Origin: Ficedula albicollis
Lineage: Eukaryota > Chordata > Aves > Passeriformes > Muscicapidae
DNA length: 64,000 nt
NCBI RefSeq assembly: GCF_000247815.1
Contig: NC_021673.1
Coordinates: forward strand, 113,315,479-113,379,478
Direction: 5' to 3'
In this document: piece by piece, positions 49,001-62,500 of the stretch
Position numbering within the stretch: position 1 is the stretch's first letter
Layout: each line of letters opens with the position of its first letter
Program-made: the position numbers and the translations under genes
The notes under the pieces: generated by a model
Database searches by the model: none
The model's input: the letters and a program-made list of their open reading frames with translations, nothing else
What the model was told of the DNA's origin: nothing

Positions 49001-49263
49001 CAATTAGTTCAGAAAATTTTATTTGGTTTGGGGTTCGACTTGGCAATGTAGAGAGCAGCTACAGATCTGAAAACAGTGAGACAAGGGGCAGAAAGTGCTT
49101 TTGATCCCTTTTACTAAGTTCACATCACTATATTTTGAATTCTGACCTAAACCAGGATAATAAAAGGCTGTAAATAGCATAAGGACAACATTGCAATGAT
49201 CTCACCAGTTTGTAAAAAAAAAAGTATTATTACATTTTCTGTTTGTACAAATGCCCTCCCCTT
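46084..49263. other. Unique sequence; one weak exon-like segment
   Basis: No repeat family is recognised. The segment 47082-47259 has an acceptor-like left edge, an open frame and a donor-like right edge (AAG then GTGAGG); it is discussed as a finding but not called a gene. T runs lie near 48653-48668 and 48779-48787. A 158-codon minus frame (48527-49003) crosses both and has no domain. Confidence 0.45.
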
Positions 49264-49661
49264 GTCCATAAACCTAAACTTTAAAGTGTAAATTATAATT
49301 ATAACAGAAATAAAATACATGGTGTATTGTAAATTGAGTGCTACCACATGAGAGAAAACATCTCCATAATGATATTTCTGATCTTGAATTAACTGTCAAA
49401 CCATAGCACTCAATTTACAATAAACCTAAACTTTAAAGTGTAAATTATAATTTCTAACAGAAATAAAATGTAAACCTAAACTTTAAAGTGTAAATTATAA
49501 TTATAACAGAAATAAAATATGTCCATAAACCTAAACTTTAAAGTGTAAATTATAATTTCTAACAGAAATAAAATGCATGGTGTATTGTAAATTGAGTGCT
49601 ACCACATGAGAGAATACATCTCCATAATGATATTTCTGATCTTGAATTAACTGTCAAACCA
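49264..49661. repeat. Four-copy rearranged repeat block with an inverted 19-mer
   Basis: A core of about 50 bp starting 'taaacctaaactttaaag' occurs at 49269, 49421, 49471 and 49526. Copies 1 and 3 carry 'aattataacagaaa', while copies 2 and 4 carry 'aatttctaacagaaa'. Copies 1 and 4 are also followed by the same 120-bp or so flank ('catggtgtattgtaaattg' to 'aactgtcaaacca'), so a larger unit is duplicated with two extra cores between. The bases 49404-49422 are the exact reverse complement of 49325-49343, placing a short inverted copy of the flank directly before core copy 2. Tandem copies plus a short inverted piece are typical of template switching during replication. Confidence 0.95.
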
Positions 49662-51101
49662 GGGTATTTATATGGTTCAGTTGTACCTATTGGGAGGGGA
49701 TAGTAAAAATCTGAAGCCCCATCCTGGTTTCTGAAACTGATTTTTTAGGGAAGTAATACCAGGGCTTTAAGTACATTCTGCTGGGAAAATGCTAATCCAT
49801 CTTCCCTTCCACTGTGGCTGGTCAGATGTGAACAGAAAGGTCCCACTGATGTGCTGGAGGCAGAACAGACCGTGGCTGGTCCTTAGAAACACCAGCAGGC
49901 CATGAAAAAGAGTTTTAGTTGTTATGCCCACATTTTAAAATAACTTCCCCCTTCATCCTTTGATTTATTGCATATGGATAGAGAATATTTTAAATCTTTC
50001 TCTTCTGGGAGTGTCCCACGCAAACTCTATGTCTTTTCCTCCTCTTTTTTTGTATTCACTGTTTGCTGGTTAAACTTTTCTTGTCAAAATTCTGGACAGC
50101 TAAGAGATAGATTACTTTCATTGGGATCAGTGACTGAAATTATTGCCTCAAGGTCCTTAGGTTACTTTCCTGTCTTTAAAATAGATAAATATCTGTTAAA
50201 ACAGCATATTATTTTAAATCCAAAATTATTAAAGTGGATAAAGATGTGGGGACAAAATGAGCTGATTAAATGGTCTATAGAGTCTCCATTAGTGACTGTT
50301 TCACATCTGCTGCTCCAGGATGAACCAGATCCTGTGGTTTGTGACAAATGCCCCTTTTTTCATTGAGAAGCTCACAGTGACTGAAGAGCAGAAGTGATTG
50401 TTGATCCCCACATTGCCGTCATTCATCTCTTACCTGTTGTTATTTCTGATGTTGCTATTCTTTTGTCTTGGCTCCCCCTTGATTTTGAATCTGGTCACAT
50501 TACAATTTAACCTTGCAGCATTCTAATTTTAACACTGCAACACTACAAAATAAACAAACATACAGACAAGACTGTTTTCAAAGGATGATGTTTATTTTCA
50601 TTGCCCAGCTTGATCTTTTGGGGCAGAATGAGAACTATTCTTTTGTGAAAGTTGACATCTAATGGACATCTTGCAATATATCCAGAAACAGAGGTATCCT
50701 AAATCATAGCTTACTTTTAAAAACACAAGATGTTATGGCTAAAATTAAACATAGGTAAAATCCTGGCAAAATTGACTTCATTGTCATTGAAGTAATTGCA
50801 AGCCTTTTCATTGATCTAAGTGGAACTGAGATTGAACTATGTATTTCAAGGGAAGATTTTTTTTTTCTTTTGCAGACACGTGCACCCTTTCTATTCCCTT
50901 TTGTTTGCTCTAAATGTACCATGCTGGAGAAGAGCCACTCTAAAGTTCATGACCTGTAGGAAAGCTGGCAGCAGAGAAGCATCAGTCAGTGCGGGCTAAG
51001 CATGGCTGCAGACATCAGCCAGTGCCTTTTGTCCATAAACAAGAGGGTATTCCACTTGACAGGGCTGCAGCAAAAAACTCCAGGTGGCTTTCGACAGGCT
51101 T
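49662..51101. other. Unique non-coding sequence
   Basis: No repeat family or exon is recognised. A 132-codon plus frame (49968-50366) is open but starts in A/T-rich sequence, lacks any domain I know and is partly opposed by a minus frame. Confidence 0.45.
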
Positions 51102-51260
51102 CAGTGCCCACTGTTAAGGGGAGAGATTTTAGACATTTTTACTGGGGCTTTGAGTTCCGCACAAGACATTTCCCACAAGACCAGTGCCCACTGTTAAGGG
51201 GAGAGATTTTAGATATTTTTACTGGGGCTTTGAGTTCTGCACAAGACATTTCCCACAAGA
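51102..51260. repeat. 80-bp tandem duplication
   Basis: Copies 51102-51181 and 51182-51260 start 'cagtgcccactgttaagggg' and end 'catttcccacaaga'. Differences seen are 'tagacattt' against 'tagatattt' and 'gttccgcac' against 'gttctgcac'. The family is unknown. Confidence 0.95.
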
Positions 51261-54200
51261 TGTTGTGCAGGCTGCATTTGTGAAAGGATATTGCTGTAGC
51301 AGCTTGTGTTGGAGATCAGCTCAAGGGAGTAAGTCTACAGCAAACTAAGCAATAGCAATGCTCAGAGTAAATGGCTTCTGACTTTTAGAAGTGTTTGTTT
51401 CTATGGAGAGATGTTAATTTTGCCCTTTGTGGCAGAAATTAGAGGAGCAGTGTTATGTCTGCCTTGTCCCAGGTGTTGATGCTGAGGGTGATTACCTGGG
51501 GGGCCTGCAAGGAATAGAACAAGTACTATAGCATTTTATAGTGGACATCTTCAAGGGAGAAGCAGGGGTTGTACCAGGATTCCAATTTTTTCAAAATAGA
51601 ATTCACAGTGTTTGTTCCAGACAAGAGATATTTACTGCAATACTTTGCTCCAGGATTCATGGTAACTCTAGCTAGGAGCCATCAAATGCAAATCTTAGGT
51701 GCCTGCTCTTCCATCATTTAAGTGGCTTTGTCTCAGCTTCTGTGGAAACCTAAACCCTTTCTTTAAAAAAACTTAACATTTACTTTCCCATACAATTACC
51801 TACTTGGAATATAACAGAATTGCTTACAGAGGAAAAAAAAAAAAAAAAGGAAAAAAAGTAATTTTTTTAAAGTCACTGTAAAAAGGCTAAAAAGTATATC
51901 TTAAGGTCCCTTTCTTTCCAAATCTGTACTTTTCCCCCATAAATATCAGCATAAATTGATGCATATACTGGAGTTTGCATTTGATGCTTCATAGCTTTAG
52001 GAACAAGTAAAATACCTTTGTACCGGGTCAAAGATGGTCCAGATGCTGCATTTTCCCTGGAAGGACCGAAAATGTGTATAGAAGTCTTTTTCATATGTAA
52101 AAGTAGAGAAGAAAAGATTATTCTGAGTAGGTGTTGCCTGTGGGAAGCTTAAAAAGTTTAATTTTAAAAGGTTTTCTATCCCATAAACATTCAGCTGTTA
52201 ACCTGTTTTGCAGTCAGTGTTTGTAGCACTAGGGAAACAAATATAAAACAAACATTTCTTTATCCTGATGTAACAAAATGTATGCAGATGTGACCACTGT
52301 TTGTTTGGTGTGCATGAGGAGAATGGGAACATCTTTCCCTTAGACATTTGAGAGAGTACTCTATTCATTGTTTTTCTAATCCTTTTCCATGTCAAGGACT
52401 GAGCAGTCAGGATTAAGATTATATGATGTGTCACTTTGATCCTAGCAAATACAATATTCAAGTTTGATACAGTGCCAGTTTTTAAAAAATGTTTGTACCT
52501 GGCTTTTCTGTTGAGATTTCAGAGGTGAAGCATTCAGATGTGAGGCTCAATTGGATTTGGTGCTCAGTATTCTTCCTCTTCAGAGTAGCTCACCTAAAAC
52601 TGTTCCAGTATTTGAGTTTTTGGCTGTGTTCAAGAATTTAGCTGATGTCACAAACTTTTGCTGACAGATTCAGCAATTTCCAGGGCCTTAAAAATGTCGG
52701 TTCTCCAACTTTTCTTTTTCAAATACATTAGGTTATAATTTTTCTATGTATGTATTTTTACAGTTTTATAAATACATAATCTTAAAAACTTGCAAGCTTT
52801 TTGATGTTTTCTAATGTCCCCCTCAAGAGAGCAATGCTCTTTCAGTCAGAACAATTTCAGTAGAACACTCTGAAATGATCTGATGAATTTTGGTCATTTG
52901 TGCCTCAACCTTGAGTATGTTTCTTACATACCTAATATGATTATCAAAAAAGCAAGATCTTAGATGAAACTAAAGTGTGAAGGTATCCTGTTATTGTTTC
53001 TTTTACCCCTCATTATTTTGACCTTATTAATGCTGCCAGGTTATTTATAGCTACGACTGCTGTGCTAAAACCTTTCCAGCCTGACTGACTCTATTAGAAT
53101 CTGTGTTTTTGAAAGAATTCCAGGGATTCTGCTATTAAAAGTAGGATCAGCATCCTGGCTTCTCATGGACACTTCGGGGCTTTTGCTCTGGGAAGCCCTG
53201 CTGGTGTAGCCAGCTCAGAGGACTAACTACAAATACTACCTACAGAAATGTCTCTCTGTGTCTTTTCTGTCTCTCCCAAATGCCTGTGATGCTGTGCATT
53301 AGAGGGTACAGCCTGAAATAGTGAGTATAATAGTGAGGGATGACTGGCACTTGATATGAACAAACCTCCTGGTGCTGGAGACTGCCATTGGAAATCCTTT
53401 CAGTGGTTGTCCTCAACTGCAGAATGTGTATGCAAGGGACTCTACCAAAAGGCCTTTATCAAATATATCAACACTTCAGCAAGATGTTGGTGCTCTCTAG
53501 CTGCTCTGGAAGTAGGATTGAGTGACAAAACAGAAAATTTAAGATAATAAAATTGCAAGCAACTGGGAAAAATCTGTCTCTCTGAGTCTTTCAAGTCCCC
53601 TTTTCCATTCATTTGTGTTGTAAAACACAGTTTCACAGGATTGCTTAAAACCAAGCCTGCAGCTAAATATTTACCCAATGGATTTTATTAAATCTGTTTC
53701 AGTGCCTCTGGAAATGAATTCACACCTCTAATTCCTAAGTACCCTTTGCCTCTGGGCATCTGTAGTGAAATGCAGGTATTAGAAGAGCTGAAATTGGTTG
53801 AGATCACTGATAACCTGAGTCAATAAGCAATGGATTGAGAAGACAGAATGATCTTTTGTCTCTCTGGGGTTTGGAAATGAAAATTTTTGAGCTGAAAAGT
53901 GGTTTTTCAGATAATGCTTAAAAAGTGTTTTCCAGGTCTATTGTCAGCCTTCCTGCATCAATTAAGAACCCGCTAATTTAGTCCAAAAATATTGCCCACC
54001 AGCACTTCTTCTAGTAGCAGGTGAAGAACACCTGAGGAGACACTTGTGCCAAAAGGCTTTGCCAGCCCCCTTTTCTAAGGGAAGGGCAGCTTCCTAACAA
54101 CTCTAACCCTGCTCACAGTCAGCTTGTGTCTTTAATGCATTTCACTGTTGGATAGGGTGTTATTGTCATCTCAGTCACAGGTGATAAGGCAGTTTTCCAA

Positions 54201-57200
54201 TTCTTATTTTTCATGTGTCAGCCTTTGGCATCTCTTTAACACAAGGGAGATCTAAGCCCAGTGCCCAAAATCCAGCTGAATGGTTGCTCCCTTCCTTTGC
54301 TCTCTGTTTAACACTCACAGGACTAAGGCAAGAAGCAAAGTGGGTAAGCTGTCACTGAGCACTCTGCTGCTGGACATCACAACCCCATGATCTAACACAG
54401 GGCGACTCCGAGAAGTCACAAGTCAGTAGAGGCAACTATATGGTTTGGGAGAGAAGGGACAAAACAAAGGTAATAGTGAAGGCAGAAAGGGCAATGGGGG
54501 AGTGGGATGTGGCTGCTGAAATAGTCTATTTTGAACATTCTGTGTTTAAGAAACTAAACCATGAAATATGCAGGAGGAAAAAAACATATCCACAAGTGAA
54601 GAATGCCAGATGAGCCTCTGCTGATAAAACTCTACTACATGTTATTTTATACCACTGAGATTCTCGTCCAGAAATACATCTGGAGTCTCTATTTCACCCC
54701 ATTGAAAATAGCATTGGACCTTCAATGTATGTTTGAAAAGATTTATTGGGGTAGCTTTAAAAGCCACAGACTGTAGGACATTCACCATATCTCCTGAGAG
54801 ACTGTCTACAGCCTCATACATCTTTCACTTCAGTGTTCCCTGTTAAGATCAGACGTTTTCTGTGTTTAAATATTATTCCTGTTATTCCTAATTAAACCCT
54901 GTATATCACACCTTATAATTCTCTCCCCAACATGAACAGTGGATAGCTGTTTTAGTCCCAGCTCATCAGCATTTAACAAAACTACAGATTTGATGTTACT
55001 CTCTTCCCAGAAATCAGACTCTCCGGTCTCAGTCCTCAGAGTGTTTTCCCGTCTCTCCGCTTCTCTCCTTGCACTCTGTCAATGCCTTCCAGACAACTTG
55101 GTGCCTAAACTAGAATGTAATAATTGAGTGTAGTTGAACCAGAGCCAAACAGGAGGAGGAGGTCTCTTGCTTCCTACTCTGATGGGATGCATTTCATAAG
55201 GCAGACCAAAAATACACTGCTGCTTTCTTGCCAGAATACCCAGAAGAATATTAGACATGGTCTCAGAGTTAATCAAATGATACCTGAGGTGCGAATGTAC
55301 TTACTCTTGTTTGCAAATATCATTAAACAGCTTAGCTCAAATCTGCTTATTACCAACTCAAACACCTTCAATTCAGATGCCTCTGGACCAGTTGAAGGAT
55401 TGTCTCCACTTACCAGCAGGGTCGAATTGGACATGGTTTTGTCCAGGCAATGGTGTGGCACTTGTAACTCCCATGGACTTCTCCTTAGAGCCAGTTTCTG
55501 TTGCTCTCTGGAGCAGGCTGGTGGCCACTCCAGCAGCAGAGGTTCAGGGTGTGGCTGGAGCCTCACTTGGGAGAGCTGTCTGCTGGCTTACAGAATGAAT
55601 GGGTGCTTGTACACTGGGCCTCTGGGGCTGTAACTGCCCAGCCAAATTGTCGCTGTGGCAGTGAATTCAAGTCCGTTTTTGTTGTCAAAATCTAGGCCTG
55701 TAGATGTTCCTGCTCTCTGCAAGGATTCATGTAATACTCTGGCTTTCATGGGCTGATGGAAGTGCCCTTGCAGCAGCCACGAGTTCCTGGCCTTTGGGCT
55801 GCAGTGGTACTTGGCTGTGCGTGGTCAGTGCTTCATGCTGAAAGCATCTGCTCAGAACCAGCACATTTCACATAAAAATTGGCTTGTAACAGTTTGCATT
55901 GATATTCTCTTGCCCCAGCATACATTGTGTGTTGCAAGTTGTAGGACGCCTTAGTGCCCCATGCTTTTCTGTAGGATGTCTCTGTGCCTTCACATTGCCG
56001 CCCCTTCCTCTTCTCCTGCCAGCTGTGGGCCCTTCTCATAGCTGATGGCTGTTGAGTTTTGGTGACTGGTCTTTGTGAAATAACGCTTCAAGTGTGGTGG
56101 ATCTTGGGAATGGCACCTTTACAGCTCATACTTCAGTGACTGAATTTCTCCCTGGAGTGGTTTTTGTGGTGGTTCTCCTAGAACTGCTGTGCTATATTAG
56201 AAGAACAATTAGATCATTTCAAAAGAAGGAGGTGTTGAAAAGTTAGTTTGAGGACATTTAATCTTTGGGGGAACATGACATACAGACATAAAGTGCTGTG
56301 TGCCAGTGTCTTGCCTGTTTTGGCACCTCTTATTTCCTGTTGTTAATGATACAAATGTCATTTTTGTACAAAAATTGATGCATTGTGTGCATTGTAGAGC
56401 AATTCTTGTGTAGGAGTGTGTCTCCTGTCTTGACTACCCGTAGATGAGTATTTCTGAGAAGCAATCTACTTCATTTTACATGAAGAAAAATCTTTAAACA
56501 ACCATTTGGGGATTTCAAAGCACATCAGGAATCTTTGCAGCCATAAGTGCCAGCCTGCTTAGATGTGCTTCTTCTGGGCTTTCATGTGCTCCCCTTGGCT
56601 TTCTTCACATTCCTCTCTTGCCATGGGAGAGGTAAATTCACTGAAATTCCTCCTGACAAGAGTCTGCTTACAAGCCCATTTCTAGTAGCTGAAGTGTTTA
56701 TGCAGCGTTGGAGGGATTTTTATCATCTAAATGTTCTTCTGCAATATAATTAATACTGTTTTATTAAAAATGTTCCTGCTCAAGCATATACAACACTAAT
56801 TGGAGTTTAGCAGGTCCAGCCAGTGGTAGAGGTAATGTGCATTATCTGAGAGGAGAGGCCCAGAAGAGTGAATCAGATGTAGCAGCCTGTTTCTGTTGTG
56901 TCCATTTACAAGCATCACCAGCCATTATCTTTGAATTCAATATTTCAAGCATTAGCTTTCTATTCTGGCTTAATATACAAGACTATTTGCTACATAATTA
57001 TATTGTATTTCATTTTCTTCTGTATGCTATTGTAATAATGATATTGCCTAATAAAATAATGTCAGATTTTAATTAGGTTAAAAGTAATTTGTTATATTAG
57101 GTTTTTTATTTGAGAAAATAAACTAGCTGATAGTGCATATCAAGCTGTCCATTTTTTTTTGTTTGCATTTGCTTTCATTTCCTGTCATCCTTTACCTGTT

Positions 57201-59033
57201 GAAATAAGGGTGGGTTTTTTTCTTCCATTGTTTTTAAGTTATTGCAGCCCTCCACAGCCTGAAGTCTAACATATTGATGTTCTAGTGAGGACATAAGATG
57301 CCTAACTTCTTATTTATTAAAAGAATAGTTTTGCAAGAATTTCGGCTCCTGGTTAATAGCTGCACCTTTTTAATCACTGAAATAAATTACCTAGACTAAT
57401 GTGAAAGAGTGTGATAATAGTATATGAGATTACTCCAGCAAAGGGAGGCTTAAATTTGCTGGGAGGCAAAGACAGAGTACATTTGCATCAAAGACAGGTT
57501 TGGAAAAGAAAAGCTTGTGCTAAGTTGTGGGATACTTTAGGAATAACCGGTGATGTAGGAACTGGCATAAAGTGTAGTTCTCTTCATAATTTACTTTTAT
57601 AAGAGTGTCATGAATAGCATCTCAACATGCATCCAAATAATGAAGAGAAGGTTGAAGGGGTGAAAGATTCTTCTGTTTACTAATGCCCTTCTCTTTAATT
57701 CTTTAATTCCTTTTGCTTTCAAAGTGACCTCAGTACTCTGTAAACTTCCACATCACATGCAGAGGAGCTGTGTTCTCTGTTACACTAAAGCTTATCTTTA
57801 TTGGGAGATACTGACTCCTCCTTGAAGTGCCATTTGCAAGTACATTTCCTTTTATGTAACCTACTGGTTTTAGGCTACCCTTTTTTGTTAGACATTTATT
57901 AAGAACTAAATAGGAAACCTTTTAGCCCAGTTCAGCAGCCCATTCCTCTTCAACTAAGTATGGTAATCACAATGGAATTCAAGCATAAGCTTTGGGTTCA
58001 GTGTGTATGTAATGGTTTTGCAGGATAAGGACAGGTTAAAGAAACCTTTTGTTGAACTGGAGCTCATCTTGGCTTTTTTATGTATTCATCGTTAGAAGAC
58101 TCAGAAATTCTTGTATTGACCTGTAATTTCTTGTCACTTAAGTTTTGTCCAAATTTAGATATCTCATTGCTGTTTTTTTCTGCTGATTCTTCTGTTATCA
58201 CATGGTACAGCCAGCCTACCTGTTCTGTTTCTGCTGTGTATAATGCCTGCATTGCTGCACTGCTTGTGTGGTTATTCATGGGTATGCAGGCAGGCAGTTG
58301 TGGGACAAGAATGTACAGACTCTGATTTCAGTCATTATGACTTTGAGAGAGTTAGTGTCTTAGCTGAGTATCTCAAGGATTTAACTTTATTATGGCTGAG
58401 GTTGCCTAGTGAAATTACTTTAACAATGCATGTGAAGTTTCTTTCTCCACCACAAAATTAGAGACATAGGTGTGACCTTCAATGAGATATGCTACTTGAA
58501 AACAGGACTAAAGTTAACAAGTTGACATCTGCTTTCAAAGCATCGTCATTTGAATGTGGTCAAGTTGTATCCCTCTTACCCAAGGGCCACTGACAGAAGG
58601 GATATGGCCAGGTAAAAAAGATAAAATCTTACATTTCCTAATGCTCTTAAAGCAGCTAATTGCTAAAAATGCTTTCTTGAGATATTAATTAGATCAGCCC
58701 GGAGGCTGCTCCTACTTGCATTAAGGATGTGATTTCTCTCCGTGTGAGATCCTTACAGACTCAGTAATCAAAGCTCTCTTTGTCTCAGAAGGTATATACT
58801 TAACCCAAATATGCTCCTAAATGCCTTAATTCCCATCCTAGTACCATTCTTCTGTCCTAGTGCCTGCTCTCACTGAGCTTCAAGACAAATTAACAGCTAC
58901 CACTGTGAAAGAGTATATGTGAACTATTTCATCAGTGACTCATCATTCTTTCATTTGTAATTTATTTTCAGCTTTTCTGGCAAATAGATCTGGAGAGACT
59001 TGAAATTCCATGGGATTGTTTTTAACGATTCTT
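51261..59033. other. Unique non-coding sequence, A-rich tract
   Basis: An A-rich tract lies at about 51832-51868. The longest open frame is 169 codons (55124-55633, plus), overlapped by a 97-codon minus frame and a 95-codon plus frame, without a domain. The 56900-57140 stretch is strongly A/T-rich with several TAAT/ATTA motifs and might be a conserved non-coding element, which cannot be judged from one sequence. No repeat family is recognised in nearly 8 kb. Confidence 0.45.
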
Positions 59034-59512
59034 TTTTTTTAGCTGTGTTGTTTAGAAATAGTTCAGACTTTCTTTTCTATAAATCTATTTGTTGTAACGT
59101 TTCAGAAAATTAAAAAGTGGAAAAAACCCAAAGGCATCCATTTCAGGCATAAAGATAAAAAAGCTCAAATACTTATTGGTTGTCAGTTGTATAATGGAAA
59201 ACTTACTAGTTGATAAGATTTTTTTTCAGCTTCTCTGGATCAGTGGCTATTGCCTTAATTGTTTGGGTGCCACTTTTTTTAGCTGTGTTGTTTAGAAATA
59301 GTTCAGACTTTCTTTTCTATAAATCTATTTGTTGTAACGTTTCAGAAAATTAAAAAGTGGAAAAAACCCAAAGGCATCCATTTCAGGCATAAAGATAAAA
59401 AAGCTCAAATACTTATTGGTTGTCAGTTGTATAATGGAAAACTTACTAGTTGATAAGATTTTTTTTCAGCTTCTCTGGATCAGTGGCTATTGCATTAATT
59501 GTTTGGATGCCA
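59034..59512. repeat. 240-bp tandem duplication
   Basis: Copies about 59034-59273 and 59274-59512 have period exactly 240. From 'agctgtgttgtttagaaata' (59041/59281) onward I see only two substitutions ('tgccttaat' against 'tgcattaat' and 'tttgggtgcc' against 'tttggatgcc'), plus divergence at the edges. Both ends are T-rich ('cttttttttt' before copy 1, 'cacttttttt' at the junction), which may have guided misalignment. The sequence is A/T-rich and of unknown family. Confidence 0.96.
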
Positions 59513-62500
59513 AAACTTTTCATCAGGTAAGGTTACAAAAGCCAATCGCTGTTCTATTAATTAATTTGTTCGACTACTCAAAATACTTAATTTTAGTGTG
59601 ATTTTCTGAGTACATGTGAAGGATCTCAATAATTTCAACTGCCTAGGAATGCCATTTTCTCATGCAGCTACCATTTGGTTTATTTAGTTGGTTTTGTAAT
59701 ACTGAGGACATGAAAGTACCTACTGTCCTACAGCAAATAATCATCAAATCTGTATTTACAAAAACTGACAACTTGTATTATTAAAATTGGCAGAAGCCAA
59801 GAAATGCTTCCTAACACAATTGTATCGCTGACAGCTTATTCTCAAATGAATTTGGGTTTAATTATGGCAGCACAAGAAGAACTGAAAGATGCCTTTGACT
59901 AAATAGGAGTTTAATTATATTTGAAATCCTGCAACCTCCTTTTTGACTCTACAATGACAAATAAAAAAGAAAGAGGACCAGACTACCAAAGTGTCCGATT
60001 ATCAATTAAATGCTTCCTGTGATTAAGTCCTTACAATTTTTTATCCCTTGAGTTTCATTACAGTTTTCTCTATGAATTATGCCTTCTCTAACCAACTTCT
60101 CTAACCAATTTGAGTGTTCGAAGGTCATCAGTTTTTTATTGATCTTGGCTTTGAGAAAAATAGTTTTAAAAAACATATTTTGAAGGAAAAGCTACAATGT
60201 CAGTGAAATACAGCTCCAAAATGAATTCATGGGAAAAGTCCATAAAAATATTCACACATCAGACAAATCAGATTTGGTATTGTGTATCATTAGTTTTTGT
60301 GTTTGAGTTTTGGTGGCTTCTTCTTTGTAAAAAAAAATAAATTACTCTGAGTGGAGGTTATTTCTAACTACCCCTTAGTTGAACTAAGGCTCTGAAGGGT
60401 CATATATAAAGGAAATTGGCATCTTCTTGATTGTTATAAAATATTTAATAAAATTTTGACAAAATACAGCTTTTTATTTGCGTCTGAATAGAACTTTGAA
60501 ATGATGCATTTAAATCTGTAGCAGTTAGCTGGAATCAACCCCTAATGTTTATCAGAATGATGGCAGTGAAGCCCTGGAGAAAAGTTTTTTGGAGGTGACC
60601 AAAAATATTTTATTGGATAAGCTTATGCTCTTAAAAGATGAAAACATATCTGAAGCACTGAACTGTAGTTTTCTTTCCATATTTCATGCAATAGAGTAGT
60701 TTCTTGTAGTATCAGGGAGGCTGACTAAAAAGGAGCATGGCTAGAAAAATTTATCTAAGCAGTGCCTGTAAGACAGCTTTTTAAAGTTCCACAAGTATAT
60801 TTTAAGTGTCAAGTAATCATTTTCTTAAATGTCCTCTTCTTAAAGTTTCATTTTCTTAAAGTCCTTCATGTCTGGAGTAGTAAGATTCTTTAAGTTCTTC
60901 ATGTTGCAGAGAAAAGCTGGAAATTATACTGTACAAGTACCCATGAAAAGAACAAAATAATGATTTTGGTATATATTTAGGCCTAGTTAGGAAGATTTTG
61001 AATTCCTAAACTTGATAATTCCTAGTGCACATGGAAAACAACTGATGTTTCCTTTGTCATGGTATCCTCTAGTAAAGTGCTGATTCCGTGCAGTATTAAA
61101 TATGAAGTTTTTCTGTCTCAAAATTGTGCTTTTTTTATTATTATTAATCCCTTCACACTTGTTTTTTAGACCTGAGAGATGAGTTTTGCAGAGCATTCAA
61201 ACTTCCTTGAAGACTGTGCATTATGGAAATGAGTTGCAGTGGGTACCTTATTAGGTATTTTTGACAGTTTCCCAGTAAGGATACAGCACTCCCAAAAGGG
61301 GAGCTGATGAAAAGTATGTTGGAAAATTCTTTCTTAAAAACAAACCCACATTTCATTAAAGGAATAAATCAAGACAGAATTTCAATTTTTTAAAAAAAAA
61401 TTAAAAATTAAAATTGAAAAATACAACACAAATGAGAAGTCAGATTTGCTGAGACTCATGTTGGAGATGAACGTAGCAACAGCTTTTGTTTTCTTTCTTC
61501 TCTGTAAAAAACTCATCTAGATAAAATACAAGCACACTTTGTAAGTGCAATGCAATTATAGCTAGCCTCAGGAAAGAGCATTGGCCAATTTTATTACAGT
61601 ACCAAAGATTAGTCCTGGAATGTAAAGCTGAAAGAGGCCAATTAGGGGCTGGCTTCATTAGAACATGTGGAACAAGACATTCATAAGGCAGCAATAAATC
61701 CATTAAGGGGAAGAGGGCTCTGAAATGGCCCTTCAGGATTTTTATTATTAACTACAAGGATTGCTGAGGTTGGTGATGTCAGAAATATGGTTTTAGCCAG
61801 CACTCACTGTCCTTTTTAACTCAGTGTTCTCCAGTCCATGTTCCCTTTGAAATAAGCAGCCATAACTGTTCTAGTTAGCAGAGCAGAATCTGCCTAACAC
61901 GGCTGAATTTGGAGGAAACAGGAGAAAATCTCATCTCTCACGTTGCCACAGATCCTGCATGAACAGAATCCTAAATGTTGACTACAGCTTTTAATTTCTT
62001 CATAAAGTCACTGTTAAAAAGACCCTAGCAGGCTCTTTCATTTTCATAAATCTAAATTTCTGATGCTGGTAAATCCTGAAAAGAAACAGCAGTTTGTTAT
62101 GTATGGAGGGCATTTTGATAAAACTTTCCCAGGCAGTGGCAGACAAGAAGCCTGTGCTGCTGAAAAATGGTACTGCTGTCTGCTCAAAGCTGAGTTTAAA
62201 TATTGACCAGTTGCATAGAAAACAGCATCAGATTTGTCAACAGCATAAAAAATAGCCACTGAGAAACCAGAACATTCCTTTGCATCCTAATGCTTCTAAT
62301 TCCCAGAGATATCGAAGCTTCCATCATTTCATGGGAGAAAAAATAGCTTCTGTATAAGGCGTTGGAAATTTCCTCACTAGGGAAATACAGACTGCTCAGA
62401 TAAAGGATGCTTGATCCTGATTGATATTTTCTACCAATGGTGATACTCTCTTCAAAAGTGATTTGGAGATACTCAGTGTTGGGTTTGCCAGTCTTGTGAG

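Noticed and set aside
49030..49045. 'ggttcgact' resembling a tRNA B box
   Set aside because: No matching A box or acceptor stem at the proper distance, and no cloverleaf can be drawn.
55124..55633. 169-codon plus-strand open frame
   Set aside because: Opposed by a 97-codon minus frame and another plus frame, no domain recognised, no promoter. Length is within chance for this base composition.
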